In this document: positions 1-8,215 of the stretch, in pieces
Layout of the letters: each line of letters starts with the position of its first letter
Numbering within the stretch: the first letter of the stretch is position 1
Source of the DNA: UBA6136 sp044350805
GTDB lineage: Bacteria > Pseudomonadota > Gammaproteobacteria > Methylococcales > Methylococcaceae
DNA length: 64,000 nt
Direction: 5' to 3'
Assembly: GCA_044350805.1 (NCBI GenBank)
Contig: JBILGU010000007.1
Span: 66,114-130,113, forward strand
Notes under the pieces: generated by a model
Database searches by the model: none
What the model was told of the DNA's origin: nothing
What the model saw: only the letters and a program-made list of their open reading frames with translations
Made by a program: the position numbers and the translations under genes

Positions 1-2
1 TC

Positions 3-134
3 GAAACCTTGCTCTATGATCCGGCAGCGCTTGGCTTGACTAAGAATCAGGTGCGGCACATGGACGAGGTGGGTGGGCGTTTCACCCGCTGGACCCGTGG
101 ATACCTCTTGTTGCCGAATAGCGAATTTCACTGA
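3..134 (+). CDS. C-terminal end of an unidentified protein (partial)
   Basis: The window opens inside a reading frame that runs 43 codons to a TGA at 132-134. The visible tail contains the stretch GRFTRWTRGYLLLP and ends in NSEFH. The frame has no internal stop and sits 26 bases before the glycosidase start, so it may be the upstream gene of the same transcript. I do not recognise the family from this piece; the missing N-terminal part lies outside the window. Confidence 0.55.
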   Translation, partial: ETLLYDPAALGLTKNQVRHMDEVGGRFTRWTRGYLLLPNSEFH

Positions 135-160
135 AAGTCCTCTTCCCTTTAACGGATCTC

Positions 161-1699
161 ATGACGAGTCAACACGAATTTCTCTGGGGCGTCGCGATCT
201 CGGCTTATCAGGCTGAGGGAGGCTACAACCGCATGGGCGAGCCTCAGACGAATTGGGCGTCGGCCGAGCTTCGAGGGGACGTTGATCCATTAGGCGATTC
301 CACCCGCTTTTTCTCGCATTATGAGGAGGATCTTCGCCGCTGCCTGGCGTTGGGACTTAACGCTTTCAGGATGAGTATTGAGTGGAGTCGCGTCCAGCCA
401 ACCTGGGTCAATGAAAGAGGGGCACCTCCGCCCTTTGATCACGATGCACTCCGCCAGTACTGCGGGATCTTGGCTGCATGTCGTGATCTTGGGATTGAGC
501 CCATCGTGACGCTTCATCACTTTGTTCACCCGGCCTGGCTGGGAAGTGATCCCTGGTTGGAGACGGAAATCCAAGATCGTTTTGCCGACTTCGTCAAAGA
601 GGTTGTGCTGACCATCAATTCTTTTCTTGTGTCTCACGGGCATGATCCTGTGCGCTACTTCATCACGATCAACGAACCCAACATGTTGGTGATGAGTACC
701 TATCTTGGAGATCAGTTCCCAACAGAGGCGCGGCGTGGCTTGCAAGCGGCGACCTGCGCTCTTGCAGCGCTGATGGAGGCCCATATCCGAAGCTACAACC
801 TCATCCATGATCTTTATGAGGAGAAGGACTGGGGTCCCGTCATGGCAACATTTAACAACTACACCAGTGATGTCTACTGGCTCGACAAACTGCTGACCGA
901 TCTTGTGATGCTCCGGGAGTGGAAGATCCCGCCAGCGAATGCACAGGCTTTCCTTTTTTCCAAAGCCCAAGAATTTAGTCGCAGGATTGCTCAATTCGAA
1001 GGCAAGCACATGGGCAGGTTTTCACGCCTGGTAGGCGGCTTTGTGAGAAGGGCTGCAACCCGGCTCGCTCGAAAGGGAATGCAATCATCCTCCGTGCGCG
1101 CCCTTTTAGACTGTATCTACGCTTCCCCCCGGGAGGTAATGAGCGATTACATTGCCTATGATTATTACGATCCTTTCTGCGCGCACAGTTTTCGACTTCC
1201 GAATCTCGCGCAATTATGGACCTCCAGAGTTCACCCCTTTGACGGCTTTCGCAACAGCCTCTTCAGCAAGTGGTGGGACTGGCGAGTCCTGCCCGAGGGC
1301 CTGAGGTTCTTTTCGAAATTACTGGCTGAGGCGTATCCGGGAAAACCGCTATTGATTGCGGAAAACGGCATGGCTCATCGGCGCGATCACGACAATCAAT
1401 CGCACAGGCGAGCCGATGGCATGATTCGGAGCGAATTTATCCGACTGCATGCTGGCGAGGTGCTTGAATTGGTGCGAAGCGGCGTTCCCCTCAGGGGATA
1501 CATGTACTGGTCGCTGTTCGATAATTACGAGTGGGGAACCTACTCCGCACGATTTGGCCTGTTTAGCCTCGATTATCAGGAAAGCACCGAGCGCTGCGCC
1601 GAGGATCATTGGGGTGATCGCCCTTCGGAGGCGTATGCCGAAATCATTCGCTCAGCGGTCGGGCCCCTCGCCGGCAAGCAAACGCAGGGACTGTCCTAA
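161..1699 (+). CDS. Glycoside hydrolase family 1 (beta-glucosidase-like)
   Basis: A cytoplasmic retaining beta-glycosidase, 512 aa, slightly longer than the usual 440-480 aa of GH1. The family N-terminal signature FLWGVAISAYQAEG is at residues 7-20. The acid/base motif TINEP has its Glu at residue 172, and the nucleophile motif IAENG has its Glu at residue 401, so both catalytic acids are present. No signal peptide is visible. A basic, less typical stretch around residues 270-310 (KHMGRFSRLVGG and after) makes up the extra length. The 3' end overlaps the convergent eutC by 48 bases. The substrate (glucoside, galactoside or phospho-sugar) cannot be read from the sequence; no PTS genes are nearby, which argues weakly against a phospho-beta-glucosidase. 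Confidence 0.9.
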   Translation: MTSQHEFLWGVAISAYQAEGGYNRMGEPQTNWASAELRGDVDPLGDSTRFFSHYEEDLRRCLALGLNAFRMSIEWSRVQPTWVNERGAPPPFDHDALRQYCGILAACRDLGIEPIVTLHHFVHPAWLGSDPWLETEIQDRFADFVKEVVLTINSFLVSHGHDPVRYFITINEPNMLVMSTYLGDQFPTEARRGLQAATCALAALMEAHIRSYNLIHDLYEEKDWGPVMATFNNYTSDVYWLDKLLTDLVMLREWKIPPANAQAFLFSKAQEFSRRIAQFEGKHMGRFSRLVGGFVRRAATRLARKGMQSSSVRALLDCIYASPREVMSDYIAYDYYDPFCAHSFRLPNLAQLWTSRVHPFDGFRNSLFSKWWDWRVLPEGLRFFSKLLAEAYPGKPLLIAENGMAHRRDHDNQSHRRADGMIRSEFIRLHAGEVLELVRSGVPLRGYMYWSLFDNYEWGTYSARFGLFSLDYQESTERCAEDHWGDRPSEAYAEIIRSAVGPLAGKQTQGLS

Positions 1700-2437
1700 C
1701 AGCGCGGGATCATCCGGGCTATCATCTTTGAGTGAAACGCCCCCAATGCCGAGGCGTAAGCCTTTGAGGGTGAGGTAGCAGATCTTGTCCGCGGCCGTTC
1801 GATAATCCAGGCCGTCGGGTTCGCGAATATTAGAAAGACAGTTTCTTTCCGCATCCGTGTTACCGCTTGCCGGGGCAATGGTGAGGTAGGCGCCGAGACT
1901 GTCTGCCGAGGAAAGGCCCGGGCGCTCTCCAATCAGGATCAGGCTGACGCGGGATTTCAGTGCGATGCCAATCTCATCTGAAAGGGCAACCCGCCCGTTG
2001 GGTACGAGGATGATCGGGCTGGTCGACAGGCCGCAGCCTTTGAGTGATTCCTTTAGTACGCTCAGAAAGGGCAGCGCATGGGTTTCGACAGCGGTCGTTG
2101 AGAGCCCGTTCGAAAGAATCAGGGCGATATCGAAACCTTGCGCCGTTGATGATTGCAGTCCCTGCAAACTTTCGTGACGCAGGCTTCGACCCAAATCAGG
2201 TCGCTTTAAGTAGAGGGTTCGGGTTTCGGCTTTGGATTCCACCTGGATCGCTGGACCCCAGTGTTTCTTGACCTGACTGCGAAAGCTTTCGCAATCCCAT
2301 TCCTTCCAGACGGCATCCCGTGCTTCGGCATGCGCAAGCTGAAAATCGATCAGGGACTCTGTTCGTTGCGCTGAGCCAACGCTGCCCTGACCAATTCGGG
2401 CCTGGGTAAACGCGCGGAGCGTGTGCCAGGGATCCAT
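1652..2437 (-). CDS. eutC: Ethanolamine ammonia-lyase small subunit EutC
   Basis: Small subunit of the adenosylcobalamin-dependent lyase that splits ethanolamine into acetaldehyde and ammonia. At 261 aa it is within the family range. The N-terminal RIGQGSVG and DFQLAHAEARDAVW segments and the later LILIGERPGLSSADSLGAYL segment are characteristic of EutC and its part of the B12 pocket. Its ATG overlaps the eutB TGA by one base (TGATG), indicating translational coupling and a fixed subunit ratio. Its 3' end overlaps the convergent glycosidase by 48 bases, so there is no room for a conventional terminator between them. Confidence 0.95.
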   Translation of the reverse strand: MDPWHTLRAFTQARIGQGSVGSAQRTESLIDFQLAHAEARDAVWKEWDCESFRSQVKKHWGPAIQVESKAETRTLYLKRPDLGRSLRHESLQGLQSSTAQGFDIALILSNGLSTTAVETHALPFLSVLKESLKGCGLSTSPIILVPNGRVALSDEIGIALKSRVSLILIGERPGLSSADSLGAYLTIAPASGNTDAERNCLSNIREPDGLDYRTAADKICYLTLKGLRLGIGGVSLKDDSPDDPALLGQSLRLLAGEGPDR

Positions 2438-3831
2438 CAGTGGCTCCCTTCAATCTGGTCGGTGAAGCTCTGGATCATTTGAGATCGATGGGGATTGTTG
2501 AGGAGACGTCGGTTGCCTTCAAAAAGCCCCATTTTCTCGAGCCAGATTTCAAACTCAGGCGCCGGTCTTTTACCGAGGACTTCGCGGAGATAGAGCGCAT
2601 CGTGGAATGAGGTGCTCTGGTAGGCCAGCATGATGTCATCACAGCCGGGAATTCCCATGATGTAGTTACAGCCCGCGACACCCAGCAGCGTCAGGAGGTT
2701 ATCCATGTCGTTCTGATCCGCCTCGGCATGGTTGGTGTAGCAAACGTCACATCCCATGGGGAGTCCCAAAAGCTTTCCGCAAAAATGATCCTCAAGACCT
2801 GCGCGAATAATCTGTTTTGCGTCATAAAGATATTCGGGACCGATGAATCCGACGACCGTATTGACCAAAAGCGGTGAATACTCACGGGCCACAGCGTAAG
2901 CCCTGGCCTCCAGCGTCTGTGCATCAACGCCATGGTGGGCATTGGCGGAAAGTGCGCTGCCCTGACCGGTCTCGAAATACATGAGATTTTGTCCCAATGT
3001 GCCTCGCCCGAGGCTTTCTGCCATCGCCTTGGCCTCACCCAGCATGGCAAGATCAACACCAAAACTCTTATTGGCCGCCTCTGTCCCTGCGATTGATTGG
3101 AAGACCAGATCGACCGGATAGCCTCTCTGGATCAGCTCCATGGTCGTCGTGACATGAGAAAGGACACAGGATTGGGTTGGAATCGAATATTTTTCGATGA
3201 GATCGGACATCAGGTGAATCAGTCGGCCGACATTCCCCAGATGATCTGTCGCAGGATTGATGCCAATCACCGCATCGCCGCTTCCATAAAGGAGGCCATC
3301 GAGAATCGTTGCGGCAATGCCGCGCATGTCATCGGTTGGATGGTTTGGCTGGAGTCGCGTCGAAAGGCGACCCTCGAGACCCAGGGTGTTTCTGAAGCGT
3401 GTCACAACGCGACAACGTTTGGCGACAGCAATCAGATCCTGATTTCGCATGATCTTGCTGACGGCTGCGGCCATTTCGGGGATGATGCCCCAAGCCTGGG
3501 CGCTGGGGTCGCCGGGATGGGACAGCAGCCATTCGCGAAACTCGCCAACGGAGAGATTCTGGAGGGGGGCAAAGGCCTGCGTGTCATGTCGGTCCAGAAT
3601 CAGTCGCGTGACTTCATCCGACTCGGGAGGGATCAGGGGGTCATCGAGGAATCGCTGCAGCGGAATTTCAGCAAGACACCTTTGCGCCAGGGCGCGTTCA
3701 ACTTCTGACTCGGCGGCAAGTCCCGCCAGCTCATCTGCAGAGCGCTTGGGGCTTGCCTTTGCCATCAGCGTTCTGAGGTTAGCGAACGAGTATTGGCGTC
3801 CCTTGTGCGTGATCGAATAGCTGCTCGGCAT
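2437..3831 (-). CDS. eutB: Ethanolamine ammonia-lyase large subunit EutB
   Basis: Catalytic large subunit of ethanolamine ammonia-lyase. Conserved blocks include RLQPNHPTDDMRGIAA, GDAVIGINPATD, CVLSHVTTTMELI, YFETGQGSALSANAHHG, NTVVGFIGPEYLYDAKQI, YTNHAEADQNDMDNL and CNYIMGIPGCDDIML, all hallmarks of EutB. I place the start at the ATG at 3831 because GGAGG lies about 10 bases upstream; a TTG at 3864 would add 11 residues. No eut microcompartment shell genes, EutA reactivase, permease or regulator are adjacent, so this is the short 'eutBC only' type used for nitrogen scavenging in organisms without the organelle. It lies 93 bases downstream of the HNH nuclease gene on the same strand. Confidence 0.95.
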   Translation of the reverse strand: MPSSYSITHKGRQYSFANLRTLMAKASPKRSADELAGLAAESEVERALAQRCLAEIPLQRFLDDPLIPPESDEVTRLILDRHDTQAFAPLQNLSVGEFREWLLSHPGDPSAQAWGIIPEMAAAVSKIMRNQDLIAVAKRCRVVTRFRNTLGLEGRLSTRLQPNHPTDDMRGIAATILDGLLYGSGDAVIGINPATDHLGNVGRLIHLMSDLIEKYSIPTQSCVLSHVTTTMELIQRGYPVDLVFQSIAGTEAANKSFGVDLAMLGEAKAMAESLGRGTLGQNLMYFETGQGSALSANAHHGVDAQTLEARAYAVAREYSPLLVNTVVGFIGPEYLYDAKQIIRAGLEDHFCGKLLGLPMGCDVCYTNHAEADQNDMDNLLTLLGVAGCNYIMGIPGCDDIMLAYQSTSFHDALYLREVLGKRPAPEFEIWLEKMGLFEGNRRLLNNPHRSQMIQSFTDQIEGSH

Positions 3832-3923
3832 CGCCGCCAATCCTCCGAATTGCCTGAATGACAATTTTATCTCGGGAGTGTGACAGCCCGGGGAAGACCT
3901 GACGACGAACCGACTCGTGTGAT

Positions 3924-4418
3924 CTAGGGATGGCGATCGGCCGATCCGAGATATTTCTCGTACGCTTCAATCCAATGATTTCGAATTTCTTCCTGCGCCT
4001 GACTCAGGCTGATTTCGCCTTTACACACCTTCTCGTGGAGGATGCCTTCCAGATAGTCCTTTTTCCGGGCAGACCATTTGCTGATGAGGGGTTGGGGCCA
4101 GATGTTTTTGGCATCCGTCGGACTTCCCCCAAGGGATAACGGAATCAGGTGGTCCATCTGATAGTGCTTGGTGTTTTCATCGGGATATCCATAGGCCGAA
4201 ATTTGTTCCTTTTCCGTCTTTTCCAGAAAGGATTTCGGGGGCATGTGGCCCTCGGTCCATGTGAAATGCCCGGCTTTGCAGATGGATTCCTTGATATTCG
4301 ACTGCATGACTTCAGGATCCAGCGCCCCGGGGGTCAGAGTGGGATCGGGAAGATCGCCGGCCCATGTGGCGGGGACTCCCAGCAGGAGGGTGAGGCAAAG
4401 AAGCGGTCTTTTAAGCAT
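3924..4418 (-). CDS. Secreted HNH-type nuclease
   Basis: A 164-aa protein with a clear signal peptide (hydrophobic core LLCLTLLLGV, likely cut after AWA at residue 20). The nuclease signature is QMDHLIPLSLGG with the DH pair at residues 89-90, followed by DAKNIWPQP, then the alpha-helical tail with CKGEISLSQAQEEI and HWIEAYEKYL. This is the small exported HNH family in which DH plus the following Asn and His positions bind the metal. It is likely periplasmic or secreted. Spacing to eutB is short, but functional linkage is unlikely; the substrate DNA and role (nutrient scavenging, competition) are not shown by sequence. Confidence 0.8.
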   Translation of the reverse strand: MLKRPLLCLTLLLGVPATWAGDLPDPTLTPGALDPEVMQSNIKESICKAGHFTWTEGHMPPKSFLEKTEKEQISAYGYPDENTKHYQMDHLIPLSLGGSPTDAKNIWPQPLISKWSARKKDYLEGILHEKVCKGEISLSQAQEEIRNHWIEAYEKYLGSADRHP

Positions 4419-4551
4419 GTCAGTCTCCAGAATCCGTCACCGGCATTAAACCATAATAATTTTATGGGATTTGTGCCGGTCCGCAAGCTTTCTCCAAGGT
4501 CCAACAGGGAGAGGGTGGTTGGCCTTTGGCCCGGAGTAACGTGACAGAAGA

Positions 4552-4752
4552 TCAGCAGCTTTCCCAGGTAATGGCGCCGCAGCGGGGCTTTCCTGTGGGT
4601 TGATCCTTGGCGTCCCTTTGAGCATCCATCAGGCCGCAGCTGCTCAGGGTCAGGAGAAGCGTGAGCCCAAGGGCGGGCCTGATGAGAGATTCTGAGTTCG
4701 GGATACCGCCCCCAGGGAGGAAACGCCGATTATTTGGCGACAAAACAGGCAT
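4552..4752 (-). CDS. Possible small lipoprotein
   Basis: The last 43 codons encode a good lipoprotein signal: a basic residue, then LGLTLLLTLSSC with lipobox LSSC, followed by a 30-residue mature part ending GAITWESC. The start is unclear. The nearest in-frame ATG is at 4752, inside the 3' end of the next lipoprotein gene, and it leaves an unusually long N-terminal region before the hydrophobic core. No good ribosome-binding site is seen. It could use a rare start nearer the core, or be the end of a decayed gene. Confidence 0.35.
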   Translation of the reverse strand: MPVLSPNNRRFLPGGGIPNSESLIRPALGLTLLLTLSSCGLMDAQRDAKDQPTGKPRCGAITWESC

Positions 4753-5062
4753 ATTCGGCCTCGCATTGAATTTTGTAGGACTTGTCTTTTCCGCAGCCAC
4801 TGATCCTAATCATGTAGTTGGTCCATACCGGCCCCATGGGGGCCCCTTCGGCATTCCTCGCGGAGAGTTCTTCCGTCTTGACATCGGCACAGCCGAGGTC
4901 TTTTTGTCCTGTCTTTTGCGCCAAAGATTCTGCTGAACTGAGGTCGTGGCTCAAGAAACGCTTGTCGAGTGAGGCGTCATGTTGAACAGCGGCGCAGGCG
5001 CTCAGAAGCAAGGGTAGACCCAAGACCAGGAGATTTCGTAGCTGATTTAAACCAGTGAGCAT
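4730..5062 (-). CDS. Small lipoprotein of unknown function
   Basis: A 110-aa protein with a lipoprotein signal peptide: hydrophobic LLVLGLPLLLSAC with lipobox LSAC, cysteine near residue 23. The mature part carries four further cysteines (LGCADVKTEEL, ISGCGKD, IQCEAEYACFVAK), which suggests disulfides in the periplasm. The segment ending SGCGKDKSYKIQCE is of a kind common in small uncharacterised proteobacterial lipoproteins. It lies between another small lipoprotein and an outer-membrane barrel on the same strand, so it is probably an envelope protein. No function can be assigned. Confidence 0.7.
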   Translation of the reverse strand: MLTGLNQLRNLLVLGLPLLLSACAAVQHDASLDKRFLSHDLSSAESLAQKTGQKDLGCADVKTEELSARNAEGAPMGPVWTNYMIRISGCGKDKSYKIQCEAEYACFVAK

Positions 5063-5094
5063 AAAAGATCCTCGATGGGGTTCATTGAAGGGGC

Positions 5095-5913
5095 TTACCA
5101 GCCGATGAAAAACGAGGCAGAAACAGTATTCAGACTGTTGTAGGAGCTATAGGGGAGCTCAGGTTTGGATTTGTTGCTCAACAAGTTCATGTATCCGAAC
5201 TCCAAGCGTGCATTTTCGTTGACGATCCAGCTGATCCCCGCAAAAGCCCGGTTTTGGTTGAAGCCTGAGTAGCCGCCATTCGGATTATTGGCGACATTGT
5301 TGAGATTGAAGAAAAACTCATCCCAAAGGACCAACCCCAGCCGAGGCTCGAATTCAAAGGGATGAAGCAGCTTGATCAAAGTCCGAGGCCGGATCCCCGG
5401 GGCATCCCCCCGAGCGAAGCGCATCTCGAGCATTTCGCGGAGCGTCACGGTGCCAATCTTGGTGGGGAAAATGTACCGAAATGCCGGCCAAACCGACTGA
5501 TCGCCCACATAATCCTGGCCGTAATTTTCAGTCGGAAGATAGGTGTAGCCCGCCCAGACGGTCAGACGGTCCGTGACGGCGTAACCCATGGCGGTGCGAA
5601 TCATTCCTTGGTAGAAGTTCATGTTCTCCATGGGGTTGGAGTTATTGAATCGGGCTTGCGATTCAAGCCAAATGCGAACCGTGCTCAGGCGCTCATCGAG
5701 GTTGGCGAGGCTCCCTTCAGCAACCGCCTGAGTCCAGAATCCGGCTGACTGTTTGATGCCCTCAGGGGGTGGGGCTGCATGGGATGGCGCGGTCATGGCC
5801 AAAAAGAGAAGGCCAGGGAGGATCCTTCCAAGCCCCCGGTGCGCTCTCGATGGCGGCGCCAGAGTGATCCCTTCAGCGTCTTGATGCCCTTCGGTATCGG
5901 CAATTACCCTCAT
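5095..5913 (-). CDS. DUF2490-type outer-membrane beta-barrel protein
   Basis: A predicted outer-membrane barrel with alternating aromatic beta strands, for example LTVWAGYTYLPTENYG, LGLVLWDEFFFNLNN and NARLEFGYMNLLSN, ending SASFFIGW with the terminal aromatic residue expected of barrels. The pattern FWTQAVAEGSL to RTAMGYAVTDRLTVWAGYTY fits DUF2490. I choose the ATG at 5913 because the hydrophobic export signal (LPGLLFLAMTAPSHA) comes about 30 residues later. Longer readings start at 6090 but add an implausible leader. Ligand or role is unknown. It is divergent from the DUF4239 gene at 6117. Confidence 0.7.
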   Translation of the reverse strand: MRVIADTEGHQDAEGITLAPPSRAHRGLGRILPGLLFLAMTAPSHAAPPPEGIKQSAGFWTQAVAEGSLANLDERLSTVRIWLESQARFNNSNPMENMNFYQGMIRTAMGYAVTDRLTVWAGYTYLPTENYGQDYVGDQSVWPAFRYIFPTKIGTVTLREMLEMRFARGDAPGIRPRTLIKLLHPFEFEPRLGLVLWDEFFFNLNNVANNPNGGYSGFNQNRAFAGISWIVNENARLEFGYMNLLSNKSKPELPYSSYNSLNTVSASFFIGW

Positions 5914-6116
5914 ATCGGGCAAACTAGGGGGCAAAGGGAGAGGCATGCGCTCTGAAGGCCATAGAGCTCTTCCCGAGGGCCCCGAATCCCGGCCGAACGT
6001 TTGCCGCAGCATGCTGAGATAAAAATAATGAGTGAAGTCACGAACAGCCTGAATTTGGTCGATCATATTGTCACGGACTACAGCACCCATGTCATCGTGG
6101 CCTCGATCATTTTGTC

Positions 6117-6830
6117 ATGCCTTGGTCAGATGCCTTTCGAAAATTGATAGGCCCGGAACGGCTCACGGCATGTCATGAGGTGGGCGGCTATTACTTTTCG
6201 GTGGTGGGCACGTTTTACGCCGTTCTTGTCGGTCTGATCATTTTTGATGCGCAGGCCCGTTTTGACGATGCCAAAACGGATGTCGAAAGCGAGTCAAGCG
6301 CTCTTTTTATGATTCATCTGCATGCGGCCCGGTTGCCACAACCTCAGGGCGCTGAAATTCAACCCCTCATTAAAACTTACGCCAATCGAGTCATCGAGAC
6401 GGAGTGGGAGACGATGAAGCGGGGGCACCGTGATGACGTCGCCCGGGGCATTTTGATCGACGTTAGTAAAAAGCTGGATGCCATTGAGCCTCAGACGCAG
6501 GGGCAGGAGACGGTTTATGACAAGGTCCAGGATGAACTGACCATGGCCTGGACCATGCGGCGACAGCGGATCACCCTTGTGGAATACCATTTGCCGGATC
6601 TGGAGTGGGAGGTCCTTCTGATCGGGGGCTTGGTGACGGTCGTCTTTAGTTACTTTTTCGTGCTGGAAAGCCTGTGGATGCAGGCGGCCATGACCGCTTT
6701 GATGTCCCTGGTCATCGCCTTCAATATCTACGTCGTGGTTGAGCTCTCAAATCCCTATCTGGGTCGAGTGGTGGTCTCTAAAAAACCGTTTCAGGTCATC
6801 ACCACGCAAATCACCAACGAAACCCATTAA
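6117..6830 (+). CDS. DUF4239 membrane protein, probably N-terminally frameshifted
   Basis: The 237-aa reading contains the DUF4239 core: CHEVGGYYFSVVGTFYAVLVG as first membrane segment, a long helical middle with conserved Glu/Ser (DVESESSALFMI), and two C-terminal membrane segments (VLLIGGLVTVVFSYFFVLE and AAMTALMSLVIAFNIYVVV). Family members normally have an extra N-terminal membrane helix. That helix is present, but in another frame: an ATG at 6028 opens MSEVTNSLNL and continues through HVIVASIILSCLG before hitting TGA at 6145-6147. The switch to the main frame would lie near 6110-6130. So either the gene is frameshifted or it starts at 6117 without the first helix. Function of DUF4239 is not established. 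Confidence 0.6.
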   Translation: MPWSDAFRKLIGPERLTACHEVGGYYFSVVGTFYAVLVGLIIFDAQARFDDAKTDVESESSALFMIHLHAARLPQPQGAEIQPLIKTYANRVIETEWETMKRGHRDDVARGILIDVSKKLDAIEPQTQGQETVYDKVQDELTMAWTMRRQRITLVEYHLPDLEWEVLLIGGLVTVVFSYFFVLESLWMQAAMTALMSLVIAFNIYVVVELSNPYLGRVVVSKKPFQVITTQITNETH

Positions 6831-6833
6831 GGC

Positions 6834-6860
6834 CGTTGCCGCCGAGAGCCAGCGGCAACG
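6834..6860 (+). terminator. Strong hairpin after the DUF4239 gene
   Basis: CGTTGCCGC at 6834-6842 pairs with GCGGCAACG at 6852-6860 around a 9-base loop, four bases past the TAA. There is no T-run after it, so it may stabilise the 3' end or act as a weak terminator rather than a classic intrinsic one. Confidence 0.45.
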
Positions 6861-7024
6861 CAGCCCCTAAGTCACTGTCTATCGGAAGGTGGCGCTGACC
6901 GTCTTAGCTGCATTAGTCAGATGTCTCGCGAGAAACCTTGTCCTCTAGGACAGGAGGGGATAGCGAATTCTCCAAAAGGGAGAGGGCTTGCTAAGGAAAG
7001 ATAGCATGCGCTATATTTTCCTCC

Positions 7025-8176
7025 ATGCAAACGCGAAAACGCGCCTACAAATATCGGTTTTACCCCACACCCGAGCAGGAGGTTCTCCTGGCTCAGACCT
7101 TTGGCTGCGTGCGCAAAGTCTATAACCTGATTCTGGAATGGCGAAGCCTGGCCTATCAGGAAAGACAGGAGAAGATTAATTACCTCAAGGCCAGCGCCCG
7201 GCTGACGGAAATCAAACGACTTCCGGAATTTGCCTACCTCAATGAGGTCTCCTCGGTGCCTTTGCAGCAATCTCTTCGCCATCAGCAAAGGGCCTTGATC
7301 AATTTCTGGGAGGGACGGGCAAAGTACCCGACCTTCAAGAACAAACGCGGCCGCCAGTCGGCGGAATTGACCCAACGGGCTTTCAGCTATCGGGAAGGAA
7401 AGCTCTATATCGCAAAGAGTCAGGATCCTTTGGATGTTCGTTGGTCGCGGGAGCTTCCCTCGGCGCCCAGTACCCTGACTCTGACGAAGGATTCGGCGGG
7501 ACGATACTTCGTTTCGTGCCTGTGCGAATTCACCCCGACGGTGCTGAGTGTCACGCCAAATACCCTTGGCATTGATCTGGGCATCAAGGACCTGTTCGTG
7601 ACCGACAGAGGAGAAAAAACCGGCAATCCACGGCATACGGCTAAATATGCGGCTCAGCTGGCCCGATACCAGCGTCGGTTGGCTCGTAAAGTCTTCGGTT
7701 CGAAGAACCGGGCCAAGGCCAAATGCAAAGTGGCGCGTATTCACGCCAAGATCTCCGATGGCCGGATGGACAACCTCCATAAATTGTCCCGTAGATTGAT
7801 TAACGAGAACCAAGTGATCTGCGTCGAATCCCTCAAGGTCAAGAACCTAATCCGCAACCCCCAGCTCAGCAAGTACATTGCCGATGCAGGATGGGGACAT
7901 TTCTTGAGAATGCTGGAATATAAAGCCGATTGGGCCGGGCGAAGCGTTGTCGCTATCGACACCTTTTTTCCCAGTTCTAAGCGTTGTTTCTGTTGCGGAT
8001 ACATCAATGATGCGCTGACGTTGAATGATCGGGAGTGGACCTGTCCTTCCTGTTCGAACCTTTTGGATCGAGACATCAACGCGGCGCGTAACATCAAAGC
8101 CGCAGGACTTGCGGTGTTAGCTTGTGGAGAGAGTGTCAGTCTGGTGTCGCCAAACGGCATCAGCGGTTCTCGATGA
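7025..8176 (+). CDS. tnpB: RNA-guided nuclease TnpB (IS605 OrfB)
   Basis: A 383-aa TnpB, full length for the family. N-terminal helix-turn-helix-like segment (RKRAYKYRFYPTPEQ) is followed by the split RuvC domain: first Asp in LGIDLGIKD (D184), Glu in VICVESLKV (E268), and the final Asp in LDRDINAARNI (D348/D350). The zinc ribbon has cysteines C321/C323/C324, C340 and C343. All catalytic residues appear intact, so the protein could be an active DNA nuclease guided by an omega RNA from its own 3' end. Related proteins promote transposon retention by cutting the excised donor site. No TnpA partner is in the window. Confidence 0.9.
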   Translation: MQTRKRAYKYRFYPTPEQEVLLAQTFGCVRKVYNLILEWRSLAYQERQEKINYLKASARLTEIKRLPEFAYLNEVSSVPLQQSLRHQQRALINFWEGRAKYPTFKNKRGRQSAELTQRAFSYREGKLYIAKSQDPLDVRWSRELPSAPSTLTLTKDSAGRYFVSCLCEFTPTVLSVTPNTLGIDLGIKDLFVTDRGEKTGNPRHTAKYAAQLARYQRRLARKVFGSKNRAKAKCKVARIHAKISDGRMDNLHKLSRRLINENQVICVESLKVKNLIRNPQLSKYIADAGWGHFLRMLEYKADWAGRSVVAIDTFFPSSKRCFCCGYINDALTLNDREWTCPSCSNLLDRDINAARNIKAAGLAVLACGESVSLVSPNGISGSR

Positions 8177-8184
8177 ATCAAGAA

Positions 8185-8206
8185 TCTCCTTCCTTCAGGA
8201 AGGGGA
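8185..8206 (+). other. Right-end hairpin of the TnpB element / likely omega-RNA end
   Basis: CTCCTTCC pairs with GGAAGGGGAG around a TTCA loop, beginning 8 bases after the tnpB stop. In this family the right end doubles as the 3' part of the omega RNA scaffold, and the guide lies just beyond the element boundary, here near 8215. The position and shape fit; transcription is inferred. Confidence 0.45.
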
Positions 8207-8215
8207 GTAGGTCAA

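Larger units (their letters stand above)
6937..8215 (+). mobile_element. Solo TnpB (IS200/IS605-type) element; ends approximate
   Basis: The tnpB gene is preceded by a short hairpin (TGTCCT at 6939-6944 pairing with AGGACA at 6947-6952) and followed directly by a second hairpin at 8185-8206, the layout of IS605-type left and right ends. No TnpA (Y1 transposase) gene is present, so this is an IS1341-like, probably non-autonomous element. The true cleavage sites cannot be fixed from one copy; the limits given are hairpin-based estimates. Confidence 0.55.

Noticed and set aside
3097..3708. Plus-strand 203-residue frame inside eutB
   Set aside because: It is the antisense of a well-conserved eutB and has no family resemblance of its own.
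3832..3923. Cobalamin riboswitch ahead of eutB
   Set aside because: The 90-base gap is too short for one and no B12-box-like sequence is visible.
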